Under the pieces are notes generated by a model. That model saw nothing but the letters and a program-made list of their open reading frames with translations. It was not told where the DNA came from and searched no databases. Source: Neisseria sicca (GTDB taxonomy: Bacteria > Pseudomonadota > Gammaproteobacteria > Burkholderiales > Neisseriaceae). Taken from it: DNA of 64,000 nt. A program made the translations under genes and the position numbers. The DNA is taken from positions 1,984,001-2,048,000 of the forward strand of contig NZ_CP072524.1 in the NCBI RefSeq assembly GCF_017753665.1, in the 5' to 3' direction. Below, piece by piece: positions 1 through 7,303 of this stretch (its first letter is position 1; the number at the start of each line of letters is the position of its first letter).

Positions 1-230
1 ATATTGAGTTCGGCGATTTCTTCGGGCGACGCGGAGGCAATGCTCCACGAAACGGCTTGTTCTTTGATCAACACTGCCAGAGTATCGCGCTTTTTCTCGC
101 TGAGTTTTTTCGAATCGGTCAGGCCGGGCAGGTCGTAACGTTCGGGCAGGATAACGGCGGCGGCAAACACGCTGCCGACCAACGGCCCGCGCCCTGCTTC
201 GTCCACGCCCGCAAGGAGGATGGGAGACAT
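1..230 (-). CDS. rnhB: Ribonuclease HII, N-terminal part (runs off left edge)
   Basis: Only the first 76 codons are inside the window. RNase HII cleaves RNA in RNA-DNA hybrids and starts removal of single ribonucleotides from DNA. The N-terminal active-site block VDEAGRGPLVG is present, with Asp10 and Glu11 as two of the metal-binding acids, and TDSKKLSEKKR follows at about residues 38-48; both are family signatures. The ATG at 228-230 gives the usual short leader before the first beta strand, although no strong ribosome-binding site is visible. lpxB lies 535 bp upstream on the same strand, a neighbour pairing seen in many proteobacteria, but here a hairpin and repeats lie between them, so rnhB may need its own promoter. 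Confidence 0.93.
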   Translation of the reverse strand, partial: MSPILLAGVDEAGRGPLVGSVFAAAVILPERYDLPGLTDSKKLSEKKRDTLAVLIKEQAVSWSIASASPEEIAELN

Positions 231-263
231 ATAGTTTCAGTGATAAGGTTCGGTTAACGGGAG

Positions 264-296
264 AGGTCGTCTGAAAAGGTTTTCAGACGGCCTTTT
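264..296. terminator. Inverted uptake-sequence pair between lpxB and rnhB
   Basis: An AGGTCGTCTGAAAA arm and a TTTTCAGACGGCCTTTT arm flank a 3-base loop. The left arm is the mucosa-type uptake sequence and the right arm the AGGCCGTCTGAA variant, so the stem has one G-T type mismatch. It is placed upstream of rnhB, so it could end transcripts coming from lpxB. Confidence 0.6.
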
Positions 297-405
297 GAAT
301 GATATGGCGGGTGCCGTTGTCATTTCTACCTGCGTGGAAGCAGCGTCGGTCTTGTAGGGTGGTTCAAGCCCGCCCTGCCCTATTTTTATGCTGTGAAACG
401 GTTTT

Positions 406-426
406 CGTGGGCAAAGCCCACGCTAC
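406..426. repeat. Small palindromic intergenic repeat (GTGGGCAAAGCCCAC)
   Basis: CGTGGGCAAAGCCCACGCTAC contains the palindrome GTGGGC-AAA-GCCCAC. The same unit recurs near 24490, 24765 and 24930 in this window, always in spacers. A related stretch with GTAGGGTGGTTCAAGCCCGCC lies just before it (354-374). It does not look coding. The origin is unknown to me. Confidence 0.6.
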
Positions 427-523
427 AAAAATGGGCCTGTCAATTTCGGTGGGCATTCATGCCCGACAAGCCATATGGCCGATTCACTTAATTTTTGATG
501 CTGCACCTATCGCCCCCGCCGTC

Positions 524-618
524 ATTCCCACACAGGCGGGAATCCAGTCCTCAACCATTCAGAACTATTTAAAGATTGTCATCATTTCAAACTTCTAGAT
601 TCCCGCCTGTGCGGGAAT
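524..618. repeat. NIME-type repeat: two dRS3 units flanking an RS spacer
   Basis: Two 20-bp dRS3 elements of form ATTCCC-N8-GGGAAT lie at 524-543 and 599-618 and enclose 55 bp. This is the architecture of neisserial intergenic mosaic elements. In meningococci, dRS3 units are known as recombination sites and as targets for filamentous phage integration. The rest of the lpxB-rnhB spacer (231-765) holds only the hairpin at 264-296 and the small palindrome at 406-426; I see no gene. Confidence 0.8.
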
Positions 619-765
619 GACGGCGCGTGGTTTTCTGATTTGAATTTACTGCAAAACCATCAGATTCAGCCCGCAGGTCGGACATGCTCTTTATCAGGCA
701 ATAAGTATCAGAGGTCGTCTGAAAGCGTAGCTTCAACGAAGTGAAAACGAGTGCAGCGGGTTTCG

Positions 766-1917
766 CTAAAAGCCTGCTTCGGACAATACGGCTTCAGCCG
801 CCAACGCATCGGTATCCTTGCGCAGCAGCAAATGCAGTTCGCGAAAATCCTGTTTCAGGGCAGCGGCGGCTTCGGGGTGGTCGTACCAATAAGCAACGGC
901 GGCGGCGAGTTTTTCCGGCTCGGCATCGTGTTGCAAAAGCTCCGGTACGGCAGCTTTGTCCAACAGGATATTGGGCAGGCCGACATGCGGCACTTTGACT
1001 TTGTGTTTCACATAAAAATAGGTCAGCGGTGAAATTTTGTAGCTGATGACCATCGGTCGTTTGCACAAGGCAACTTCGAGGGTGGCGGTACCGCTGGTTA
1101 CCAACACGACATCGGCGGCGGTGCAGACGGTATCGGACTGTTTGTCGGTGATGGTAACGGGAATAACGGAAAATTCGGGCTGCGCCAGAATTTCACCGAT
1201 GCGCCTGCGGGTGGCGGCGGTAGCGGCGGGGAGCAGGAATTGCGCCTGCGGATAGCGTTTGAGCAGCAATAAGGCCGTCTGAAAAAACAAAGGAGCCATA
1301 TAGTCGATTTCACTGACACGGCTACCCGGCAGCAAGGCGAACACGACAGCTTCGTCGGCCACACCCAACTTGGCGCGCGCGGCGGCACGGTCGTCATCCA
1401 GCGGCATGGTTTGCGCCATCGGATGACCGACAAACTCGGCTTTGCCGCCCGCGTCGAGGTAAAGCTGCGGCTCCATTGGGAACAGGCACAGCACGCGGTT
1501 GACCTGATGCACGATTTTGTTCACCCGTTCACGCCGCCACGCCCACACCGACGGGCTGACATAATGGACGGTGGGGATGCCCGCCTTTTTGAGTTTTTCC
1601 GCCACGCCCAAATTGAAATCGGGTGCGTCGATGCCGACAAAGACATCAGGCTTGATGCGGATGAGGTCGTTCACCAGCCCTTTGCGGATTTTTAGGATTT
1701 CGGGCAGGCGTTTGACCACCTCGACAAAGCCGCGCACCGCCAGTTTTTCCTGGTCGTACAGGCTCTCAAACCCTTCCGCCTTCATGCGTTCGCCGCCGAT
1801 GCCGATGAATTTCGCATCGGGGCGGCGTTGTTTGATGGCGCGGATAAGGTGCGCGCCGAGCAGGTCGCCGGAGGCTTCGCCGACGCTGATGGCGATAACG
1901 GGGGAATGGTTCATCAT
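766..1917 (-). CDS. lpxB: Lipid-A-disaccharide synthase LpxB
   Basis: 383 residues, the usual length. LpxB is a peripheral inner-membrane glycosyltransferase (family GT19) that joins UDP-2,3-diacylglucosamine and lipid X into the lipid A disaccharide. The N-terminal GEASGDLLGA (about residues 13-22), VGIDAPDFN, YVSPSVWAWRRER (about 120-132), LLPGSRVSEI and VTSGTATLE blocks are all family signatures and the sequence is close to the meningococcal enzyme throughout. A start at Met1 or Met2 cannot be decided; both ATGs are adjacent. An AGGCCGTCTGAA uptake sequence lies inside the gene near 1271. Upstream is the Mla operon with a hairpin in between, downstream rnhB; all three contribute to the envelope or genome upkeep, but co-transcription is uncertain. 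Confidence 0.98.
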   Translation of the reverse strand: MMNHSPVIAISVGEASGDLLGAHLIRAIKQRRPDAKFIGIGGERMKAEGFESLYDQEKLAVRGFVEVVKRLPEILKIRKGLVNDLIRIKPDVFVGIDAPDFNLGVAEKLKKAGIPTVHYVSPSVWAWRRERVNKIVHQVNRVLCLFPMEPQLYLDAGGKAEFVGHPMAQTMPLDDDRAAARAKLGVADEAVVFALLPGSRVSEIDYMAPLFFQTALLLLKRYPQAQFLLPAATAATRRRIGEILAQPEFSVIPVTITDKQSDTVCTAADVVLVTSGTATLEVALCKRPMVISYKISPLTYFYVKHKVKVPHVGLPNILLDKAAVPELLQHDAEPEKLAAAVAYWYDHPEAAAALKQDFRELHLLLRKDTDALAAEAVLSEAGF

Positions 1918-1937
1918 CGTTACAGGAAAATAGATTG

Positions 1938-1968
1938 AGGTCGTCTGAAAAGGTTTTCAGACAACCTT
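1938..1968. terminator. Hairpin of inverted uptake sequences after mlaA
   Basis: AGGTCGTCTGAAAA pairs with TTTTCAGACAACCTT (one mismatch in the right arm). It sits 8 bp beyond the mlaA stop and 20 bp before the lpxB start, a good position for ending the Mla transcript. Confidence 0.65.
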
Positions 1969-1975
1969 AATAAGA

Positions 1976-2776
1976 TTATTCGGCAGGAATCTGCTCAAAT
2001 TCGGAAGCGGATTGCGGGAACGGTTCGGCAAAATCGGTTGCCGCAGGCGCATCGCTGTCCACCAATTCGTCGATGTCGATATTGTCATCCTCGCCTTGCG
2101 GTAATGTCCCGCCGGTTTGGCGGCTGCGCACTTTCATGTAAAGGTCGCGGGTGTAGCTGTATTTGTCGATGGCGGCGTCTTCCAAACCGTCGGTCAGGTC
2201 GAGCAGTTCTTCACGGGTGTTGATGGCCTGCAGGCCGATTGTGCCCCAGCGTCCTGCTCTGGTGTGGAAGACGGCGTTTTTAACTGGGTAGACGGTGGTA
2301 ACGGCGTTGCCAATGGTATCGCGTACGGTAGATGGGCCGAACAGGGGGACAACGAAGTAGTTGCTGTTTTTCCAGCCCCATGTGGCGAAGGTGTCGCCGA
2401 GGGTGTTTTTATTGCTGGGTACGCCGCCTGCACCGGCTACGTCGATTAAACCGCCAAGGCCGAAGGTGGTGTTGATGCCGACGCGGACGAGGTCTTCGCT
2501 GGCGCGTTTGACGTCAAGGCGCAGAACGTTGCTGCCGAAGCTGACGACGTCGCGCAGGTTGTTGAAGAAGTTGATCACGCCGGTACGCACCGGTTTGGGC
2601 GTTACTTTGCGATAGCCGCGTGCGACAGGGGAAAGGACGTATTGGTCGGCCTTGTCGTTGAATTTGAAGACGGCGCGGTTGTAGCCTTCGTAAGGGTCGG
2701 CGGGGTTGGTTTCGGCAAATGCGGGTGTTGAGGCAATGCCGATGAGGAGTAGGAGTGAAGCGGTGGTTTTTTTCAT
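1976..2776 (-). CDS. mlaA: Outer-membrane lipid asymmetry protein MlaA (VacJ family)
   Basis: 266 residues. MlaA removes mislocalised phospholipid from the outer leaflet of the outer membrane and hands it to periplasmic MlaC. The family core is clear: DPYEGYNRAVFKFND (about residues 27-41), PVRTGVINFFNNL, and NTLGDTFATWGW. The N-terminus is a type I signal peptide with a predicted cut after AFA (residue 21). Unlike the E. coli protein, there is no lipobox, and the whole protein has no cysteine, so it cannot be a lipoprotein. The C-terminal 50 residues are acidic and low in complexity. The start overlaps the mlaB stop by 4 bp (ATGA), indicating translational coupling. It is the last gene of mlaFEDCBA. 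Confidence 0.95.
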   Translation of the reverse strand: MKKTTASLLLLIGIASTPAFAETNPADPYEGYNRAVFKFNDKADQYVLSPVARGYRKVTPKPVRTGVINFFNNLRDVVSFGSNVLRLDVKRASEDLVRVGINTTFGLGGLIDVAGAGGVPSNKNTLGDTFATWGWKNSNYFVVPLFGPSTVRDTIGNAVTTVYPVKNAVFHTRAGRWGTIGLQAINTREELLDLTDGLEDAAIDKYSYTRDLYMKVRSRQTGGTLPQGEDDNIDIDELVDSDAPAATDFAEPFPQSASEFEQIPAE

Positions 2777-3051
2777 GGTTTCAACCAGTCTTTGATTTCG
2801 TAAAGCTCGGACAGGGTGCGCACGGATTCGGGTATGCCTTGCAGGGTGATTTTCCCGTCAGGGCGGCGCAGTGCGTCAAGCAGCAGGGACACGCAGGCGG
2901 AATCGGCGCGTCCGACGCCGCTCAAATCGACCGCGTGGGTGTCTTTCAGACGACATTGCTGCCTGAAGCGGGTAAAGGCGTCGGCGGTCAAGGTTTTGAC
3001 GGTAATGTCGCCGCTGATGTGAAGCGTGCCGTCGCGAAGTTCGGTTTGCAT
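2773..3051 (-). CDS. mlaB: MlaB, STAS-domain subunit of the Mla transporter
   Basis: 92 residues forming a single STAS domain. MlaB is the small cytoplasmic subunit that binds the MlaF ATPase and is needed for activity of the MlaFEDB complex in the inner membrane. The sequence shows the STAS pattern: an N-terminal strand (GTLHISGDITV), then AVDLSGVGRADSACVSLLLDAL at about residues 40-61, in which the D-S-A/S helix start is the usual STAS hallmark. Assignment rests on both this pattern and the position between mlaC and mlaA. A 34-bp hairpin at 3107-3140 separates it from mlaC. Confidence 0.9.
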   Translation of the reverse strand: MQTELRDGTLHISGDITVKTLTADAFTRFRQQCRLKDTHAVDLSGVGRADSACVSLLLDALRRPDGKITLQGIPESVRTLSELYEIKDWLKP

Positions 3052-3106
3052 GGCTGTCTTGTCAACTTAATCTTGGATGATAAAACCTGAAGGTTATTGT
3101 GTGCGA

Positions 3107-3140
3107 AAGCCATGTCGTCTGAAAACGGACGGCATGGCTT
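3107..3140. terminator. Intra-operon hairpin between mlaC and mlaB
   Basis: Arms AAGCCATGTCGTC and GACGGCATGGCTT enclose the tail of an uptake sequence. On the minus strand there is only a weak T-run after it, so it may serve as a processing or partial-termination site inside the mla operon rather than a full stop. Confidence 0.45.
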
Positions 3141-3149
3141 GTCTTTGCA

Positions 3150-3740
3150 TTATTTGCTGCCGTTTTTGGCTTTCAGCTCGGCAATCAGTCCGTCCACGCC
3201 TTTTGCTTTGATGGTTTCGCCGAATTGGTTGCGGTACACGGTTACCAAGCTCGCGCCTTCGATGGCGACGTTGTAGGCACGGTATTTGTTGCCGCTTTGG
3301 TAGGTGGTAAAGTCCATGTTGACGGGTTTTTGACCGGGTACGCTGACTTCGGCGCGGACGATGATTTCTTTGCCGCCTTTATTGACAACGGGGTTGTCTT
3401 TGACGTTGACGTTGGCGTTTTTGAATTTCAACATGGTGCCGGAGTAGGTGCGGATCAGCAGGGTTTGAAATTCTTTGGTCAACGCTTGTTTTTGCGCGTC
3501 AGACGCGGTACGCCAAGGGTTGCCGACTGCCAGCGCGGTCATGCGTTGGAAATCGAAATAGGGAATCGCGTAGGCTTCGGCTTTTTGGCGGGCGGTGTTG
3601 GCATCGCCGTTTTTTAAGATGCTCAATACTTGAGTGGCGTTTTGACGGATTTGGTTCACTGCGTCGGCAGGGGCGGCAACCGCCATGCTGATGCTCAAGA
3701 TGCCGATGCTCAGTGCGCTGATGAAAGAAGTTTTTTTCAT
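3150..3740 (-). CDS. mlaC: Periplasmic phospholipid shuttle MlaC
   Basis: 196 residues with a signal peptide ending near AVA (residue 22). MlaC carries a phospholipid across the periplasm between MlaA and the MlaD ring. Family features are the AVNQIRQNATQVLSIL helix after the signal, PYFDFQRMTALAVGNPWRTAS at about 60-80 (the F-D/F-x-x-M-x-x-x-x-L-G pattern), and the C-terminal beta sheet with YRAYNVAIEGASLVTVYRNQF, in which a stretch of small hydrophobic residues lines the lipid pocket. The ATG has an AGGACAC-like ribosome site and follows mlaD by 36 bp. Confidence 0.96.
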   Translation of the reverse strand: MKKTSFISALSIGILSISMAVAAPADAVNQIRQNATQVLSILKNGDANTARQKAEAYAIPYFDFQRMTALAVGNPWRTASDAQKQALTKEFQTLLIRTYSGTMLKFKNANVNVKDNPVVNKGGKEIIVRAEVSVPGQKPVNMDFTTYQSGNKYRAYNVAIEGASLVTVYRNQFGETIKAKGVDGLIAELKAKNGSK

Positions 3741-3776
3741 GATTAAGTGTCCTAGTTTGAATATGATGGTGTACGT

Positions 3777-4274
3777 TTATTCGGTTGTTTTTGCCGCATC
3801 GTCGCTGCCTGCCGCGTTTTTCTCGGCGAAGCTGGTCATGAATTTACCGATCAGGTTTTCCAGAACCATGGCGGAGCTGGTAACGGAAATGGTATCGCCC
3901 GCGGCGAGGGGTTCAGTATCGCCGCCTTGTTGCAGGCCGATATATTGTTCGCCCAACAGGCCGGAAGTCAGGATTTGCGCGGAAACGTCGCTGCTGAACT
4001 GATATTTGCTGTCCAAATCGAGGCGGACTTTTGCCTGATAGGATTTCGGGTCAAGCTCGATGGAACCGACGCGTCCGACCAATACGCCCGCGGATTTGAT
4101 CGGCGCGTTGGCTTTCAGGCCGCCGATGTCGCTGAAATCGGCATATACGGTATAAGTCTTGCCGGAATTGCCGAACGCCGCGCCGCCCGCCACGCGGAAA
4201 GCGAGAAAGCCGACCGCTGCCACGCCGAGCAGGACAAACAGTCCGACCCAAAATTCCAATACATTCTTTTTCAT
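3777..4274 (-). CDS. mlaD: MlaD, MCE-domain protein of the Mla transporter
   Basis: 165 residues. One transmembrane helix (about 8-28) is followed by a single MCE domain (about 37-115), the unit that forms a hexameric ring on the periplasmic face of the MlaFEDB complex. Motifs include VYADFSDIGGLKANAPIKSAGVLVG and the LTSGLLGEQYIGL loop, whose hydrophobic residues line the central pore. I chose the ATG at 4272-4274 because AAGGA lies 7 bases upstream; an in-frame upstream start at 4328 would place an uptake-sequence-derived peptide (TGRLK) in front of the membrane helix. The C-terminal tail is short and polar, shorter than in E. coli. Confidence 0.96.
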   Translation of the reverse strand: MKKNVLEFWVGLFVLLGVAAVGFLAFRVAGGAAFGNSGKTYTVYADFSDIGGLKANAPIKSAGVLVGRVGSIELDPKSYQAKVRLDLDSKYQFSSDVSAQILTSGLLGEQYIGLQQGGDTEPLAAGDTISVTSSAMVLENLIGKFMTSFAEKNAAGSDDAAKTTE

Positions 4275-4324
4275 TAAAGTTCCTTGAATATCCAATGTTC
4301 TTTGTTTCGTTTTCAGACGACCTG

Positions 4325-5101
4325 TCAATCCGTAAACATCAATGCGGTCAACACAAAGTCAATCGCCAAAATCGTCAGGGCGGACGAAACCACCGTGCGC
4401 GTGCTGGCGCGCAAAATACCTTCCGAGGTCGGAACGCAGTGGAAGCCCTGATGCACGGCAATCAGCGTTACCGCCACGCCGAATGCGGCGGATTTGATCA
4501 GACCGTTGATTACATCGTAATGGATCGTGATGTTGTTCTGCATTTGCGACCAGAAAATGCCGCTGTCCAAGCCCAGCCAGGTCACGCCGACCAAATACGC
4601 GCCGTAAATCCCCGCCACGTTGAAAATCGAAGCCAAAAGCGGCATGGAAAACACGCCCGCCCAAAAGCGCGGCGCAACCACGCGGGCGACAGGGTTGACC
4701 GCCATCACGTTCATCGCTTCGAGCTGTTCGGTCGTTTTCATCAAACCGATTTCGCTGGTCATCGCACCGCCCGCGCTGCTGGCAAACAGAATCGCCGCCA
4801 ACACCGGACCCAGTTCGCGCAACAACGAAGCCGCGACCATATAGCCCAAAATATCGGCGGATTTGAATTTCGACAACTGCGTATAGCCCTGCAAACCCAA
4901 AACCATGCCGACGAACAGCCCTGAGACGGCAACAATCAACACCGACAGCACGCCGGCAAAATACACTTGGCGCACGCTCAGGCGCGGACGGACGAAAGCC
5001 GTACCGGATTTCGCCAGAATGTTCAGCAGAAACAGCGTAATACTGCCGAGAGATTGAATAAAGCCGAGGGTTTTCGCCCCGACGGAACGGATAAAATTCA
5101 T
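4325..5101 (-). CDS. mlaE: MlaE, permease subunit of the Mla transporter
   Basis: 258 residues, an inner-membrane permease of the MlaE/YrbE family that forms a dimer between the MlaF ATPases and the MlaD ring. Several hydrophobic helices are evident. The family core ELGPVLAAILFASSAGGAMTSEIG (written here only by its position, about residues 98-121) and EQLEAMNVMAVNP with RVVAPRFWA are the cytoplasmic coupling regions. The gene follows mlaF after a 139-bp gap that contains four uptake sequences, an unusually long and repeat-filled gap for an operon. Confidence 0.96.
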   Translation of the reverse strand: MNFIRSVGAKTLGFIQSLGSITLFLLNILAKSGTAFVRPRLSVRQVYFAGVLSVLIVAVSGLFVGMVLGLQGYTQLSKFKSADILGYMVAASLLRELGPVLAAILFASSAGGAMTSEIGLMKTTEQLEAMNVMAVNPVARVVAPRFWAGVFSMPLLASIFNVAGIYGAYLVGVTWLGLDSGIFWSQMQNNITIHYDVINGLIKSAAFGVAVTLIAVHQGFHCVPTSEGILRASTRTVVSSALTILAIDFVLTALMFTD

Positions 5102-5125
5102 AGGTTTCCATTACGGATTAACGGG

Positions 5126-5168
5126 TTTCAGACGACCTTGTAGGATGATGGTGATGGGTCGTCTGAAA
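5126..5168. repeat. Inverted uptake-sequence pair in the mlaF-mlaE gap (first)
   Basis: TTTCAGACGACC at the left and GGTCGTCTGAAA at the right enclose about 18 bases. A second pair follows at 5204-5240, so four uptake sequences lie within about 115 bp inside one operon. Either pair could form a hairpin in the mlaF-mlaE message and adjust expression of the downstream genes. Confidence 0.6.
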
Positions 5169-5203
5169 AATAATTTCGGCTTCAGGCAACAACGGTACAG
5201 ACG

Positions 5204-5240
5204 TTTCAGACGACGTCTGCAAACCGAGGTCGTCTGAAAA
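5204..5240. repeat. Inverted uptake-sequence pair in the mlaF-mlaE gap (second)
   Basis: TTTCAGACGAC and GTCGTCTGAAAA flank a 14-base loop and directly abut the mlaF stop codon at 5241. On the minus strand there is no T-run, so a full terminator is unlikely. Confidence 0.6.
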
Positions 5241-6041
5241 CTACCCAAGCAAATCTTGCTGCAACGACGTTTGCGCGGGATAGCGGTATGCGACGGGGCC
5301 GTCTGCCAGCCCGCCGACAAACTGGCGCACCCAAGGCGAATCCAGTTCGCGCATTTCCTGCGGCGAGCCGGAGAACATAATTTCGCCGTGCGCCAAGAAA
5401 ATCACTTGATCGACGATTTCCAAAGATTTTTCAATGTCGTGTGTCACCATAATGCTGGTCGAACGCAAAGCCTTGTTGACGCGGCTGATCAAGTGGGCAA
5501 TCACGCCCAAGGAAATCGGGTCGAGGCCGGTAAACGGCTCGTCGTACAACATGATTTCAGGGTCGAGCGCGATCGTACGGGCAAGCGCGACGCGGCGCGA
5601 CATCCCGCCGGACAACTCGGACGGCATCAGGTTTTCCACGCCGCGCAGACCGACCGCGTTCAATTTCAACAAAACCAAATCGTGGATAACCGCTTCCGGC
5701 AGGCGCGTCAGTTCTCGCATCGGAAAAGCGATATTGTCGAATACTGACAAATCGGTAAACAGCGCGCCATGCTGGAACAACACGCCCATGCGGCGGCGGT
5801 GTTCGTACAATTCATCAGCCGAAAAACCCGCCAAATCACGTCCTTCAATCAAAATCTTACCCGACTGAGGATGAATCTGACCCGTAATCAGCCGCATCAG
5901 CGTGGTTTTGCCGCTGCCCGAACCGCCCATCACGGCGGCAAAGTTTCCTTGGGGAATGCTGAAATTGATATTGTTCAGAATCGGACGGTCGCCATACGCG
6001 AAGGCAACGTCTTTCATTTCGATGAAGGGTACGGAACTCAT
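5241..6041 (-). CDS. mlaF: MlaF, ATPase of the Mla transporter
   Basis: 266 residues, a complete ABC ATPase that powers lipid movement by the MlaFEDB complex. Walker A GGSGSGKTT is at residues 39-47, the Q-loop FQ near 90, the signature LSGGMSRR at 143-150, Walker B IMLYDEP at 163-169 with TGLD after it, and the H-loop THD at 200-202. The C-terminal extension (about 235-266) wraps onto the partner subunit in known MlaF structures and is present here. It is the first gene of mlaFEDCBA; a single uptake sequence lies upstream at about 6110-6123, and the promoter was not identified. Confidence 0.97.
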   Translation of the reverse strand: MSSVPFIEMKDVAFAYGDRPILNNINFSIPQGNFAAVMGGSGSGKTTLMRLITGQIHPQSGKILIEGRDLAGFSADELYEHRRRMGVLFQHGALFTDLSVFDNIAFPMRELTRLPEAVIHDLVLLKLNAVGLRGVENLMPSELSGGMSRRVALARTIALDPEIMLYDEPFTGLDPISLGVIAHLISRVNKALRSTSIMVTHDIEKSLEIVDQVIFLAHGEIMFSGSPQEMRELDSPWVRQFVGGLADGPVAYRYPAQTSLQQDLLG

Positions 6042-6338
6042 GAAAGGGAAGATAAGGCGGGATGTATTTTAATTACTTGCATTGTAAAGCTTATCAAGGT
6101 GTCGGGCAATTTTCAGACGACCTTATCAAGAAAACGTCTGTTAAGAAGCGTGAAAATCATGTGTTTGGCAGAAATTTTAAGACCATTGGAATGGTTAAGA
6201 TTGAAGTCTTGCAACCTGTTGTCTTCATTTCAGAACGGGGCGCGTTACAGAACTTAATAATCCTAAACATACCGTTTTTCGCCAGCGCGTGAAATTTTAA
6301 ATTTATGGCAAGATTTTGTAGGCAAAGACACAACATTC

Positions 6339-6445
6339 TATAGTGGATTAAATTTAAATCAGGACAAGGCGACGAAGCCGCAGACAGTACAGATAGTACG
6401 GCAAGGCGAGGCAACGCCGTACTGGTTTAAAGTTAATCCACTATA
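6339..6445. mobile_element. Correia repeat-enclosed element, short form (107 bp)
   Basis: The terminal inverted repeats TATAGTGGATTAA and TTAATCCACTATA bound the element. The interior carries the standard CREE order (AAATCAGGACAAGGCGACGAAGCC, cut here to its core, then CAGACAGTAC and GCAACGCCGTACTGG), lacking the internal ~50 bp found in the long forms at 29506 and 48372. It lies in the spacer 6042-6559; apart from it and one uptake sequence near 6110 I see no gene in that spacer. Confidence 0.93.
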
Positions 6446-6492
6446 CAAACAAAACTTACATTTCAAATCAATTTGTGAAAGTCCTCCCATTT

Positions 6493-6545
6493 AAAACAAA
6501 CCGGTCTGCCTGCAAAACAAAGTTTGTTTCACAGACAGACCGGTG
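6493..6545 (-). terminator. Terminator of the copper-storage gene
   Basis: Arms ACCGGTCTGCCTG and CAGACAGACCGGT (one mismatch) enclose AAAACAAAGTTTGTTTCA. On the minus strand the stem is followed by TTTGTTTTAAA. It begins 15 bp after the stop codon of the Cys-rich protein. Confidence 0.7.
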
Positions 6546-6559
6546 ATTGACTACGTCAA

Positions 6560-7015
6560 TTAAGCAGCGATTTTTTCGCACTCTTTGATGCAGGCAAGGC
6601 AAGACTCATAGCATTGTTTGCATTCTGCATGATGACCTGCGTGTTGTTTGCACGCTGCGGCACATTGTTTGCACGCTTCGACGCAGACTTTTGCCAAAGA
6701 AGGGGTCAGCGGAGAGTTTTGGGCGGCAAGGTTTTGCAGCGCGCCGCACAAAGCCAGCATTTGGTTGACGCCTGTTGCGCAGTCTTTCATAGAAGTATCG
6801 CCTTGGCTCAGCAGTCGGATGCAGTGTGCCAAACAGATTTGACCTGCTTCAACACAGTGGGCAGCCGCTTTTCTGGCTGCTTCATAGGTTTTGGACGCAG
6901 CAGCAGGAGCAGCGTGGGAATGACCTTTATGGCTATGATTTCCGTGAGCGCGGGCGAATGAGGCGGCGGCTGCCAAAGAAACGGCTGTACCACCCAAGAA
7001 TTGACGACGGTTCAT
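6560..7015 (-). CDS. Tat-exported four-helix copper storage protein (Csp1-like)
   Basis: 151 residues with 14 cysteines. The N-terminus NRRQFLGGTAVSLAAAASFARA has the twin-arginine RRxFLG motif and an ALA-type cut, so the protein should be exported folded by Tat. A His-rich linker (HGNHSHKGHSHAA) follows. The rest repeats CxxxC and CxxC spacing along predicted helices, such as CVEACKQCAAACKQ and CKQCYESCLACIKEC, which is how Csp-type four-helix bundles line their core with thiolates to store many Cu(I) ions. Identification is by this pattern. An AAGGAAA ribosome site precedes the ATG. It stands alone between a CREE and ftsZ, with its own terminator. Regulation by copper is plausible, but no operator was recognised. 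Confidence 0.88.
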   Translation of the reverse strand: MNRRQFLGGTAVSLAAAASFARAHGNHSHKGHSHAAPAAASKTYEAARKAAAHCVEAGQICLAHCIRLLSQGDTSMKDCATGVNQMLALCGALQNLAAQNSPLTPSLAKVCVEACKQCAAACKQHAGHHAECKQCYESCLACIKECEKIAA

Positions 7016-7257
7016 ACTGTATTTCCTTATATAATCATTGATATGCAGTTAAACATAACGAATCGCCAAAATCGAAGACAGTGGCTTTCTGCGCATCATT
7101 GATGTCGTCTGAAATCAGCCGCTTATTCGGATTTTGAGCGATTACACTACACTTACCGACGCAATCCTATCATTCAGCCGTTCGGCAGACAATAGGTCGA
7201 AAGTCGAGACTATACTTAATGAAGTATAAAAAGGCAAAGCCTCCAATATTCTAAACT

Positions 7258-7294
7258 ATAAAAAGCCTGCCAACGATGTGGCAGGCTTTTTTAA
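7258..7294. terminator. Rho-independent terminator after ftsZ
   Basis: AAAAAGCCTGCCA and TGGCAGGCTTTTT form a perfect stem with a 6-base loop and T-runs on both strands. It ends the ftsZ message 10 bp after the stop. The spacer 7016-7303 otherwise holds a lone uptake sequence near 7107 and nothing else recognisable. Confidence 0.92.
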
Positions 7295-7303
7295 CAGAAT
7301 GAA

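Noticed and set aside
299..598. 99-codon frame in the lpxB-rnhB spacer
   Set aside because: It runs across the GTGGGC palindrome and the dRS3 units, and the translation resembles nothing but repeat sequence.
6062..6292. 76-codon plus-strand frame upstream of mlaF
   Set aside because: There is no ribosome site, no recognisable protein, and it overlaps the likely mlaF promoter region.
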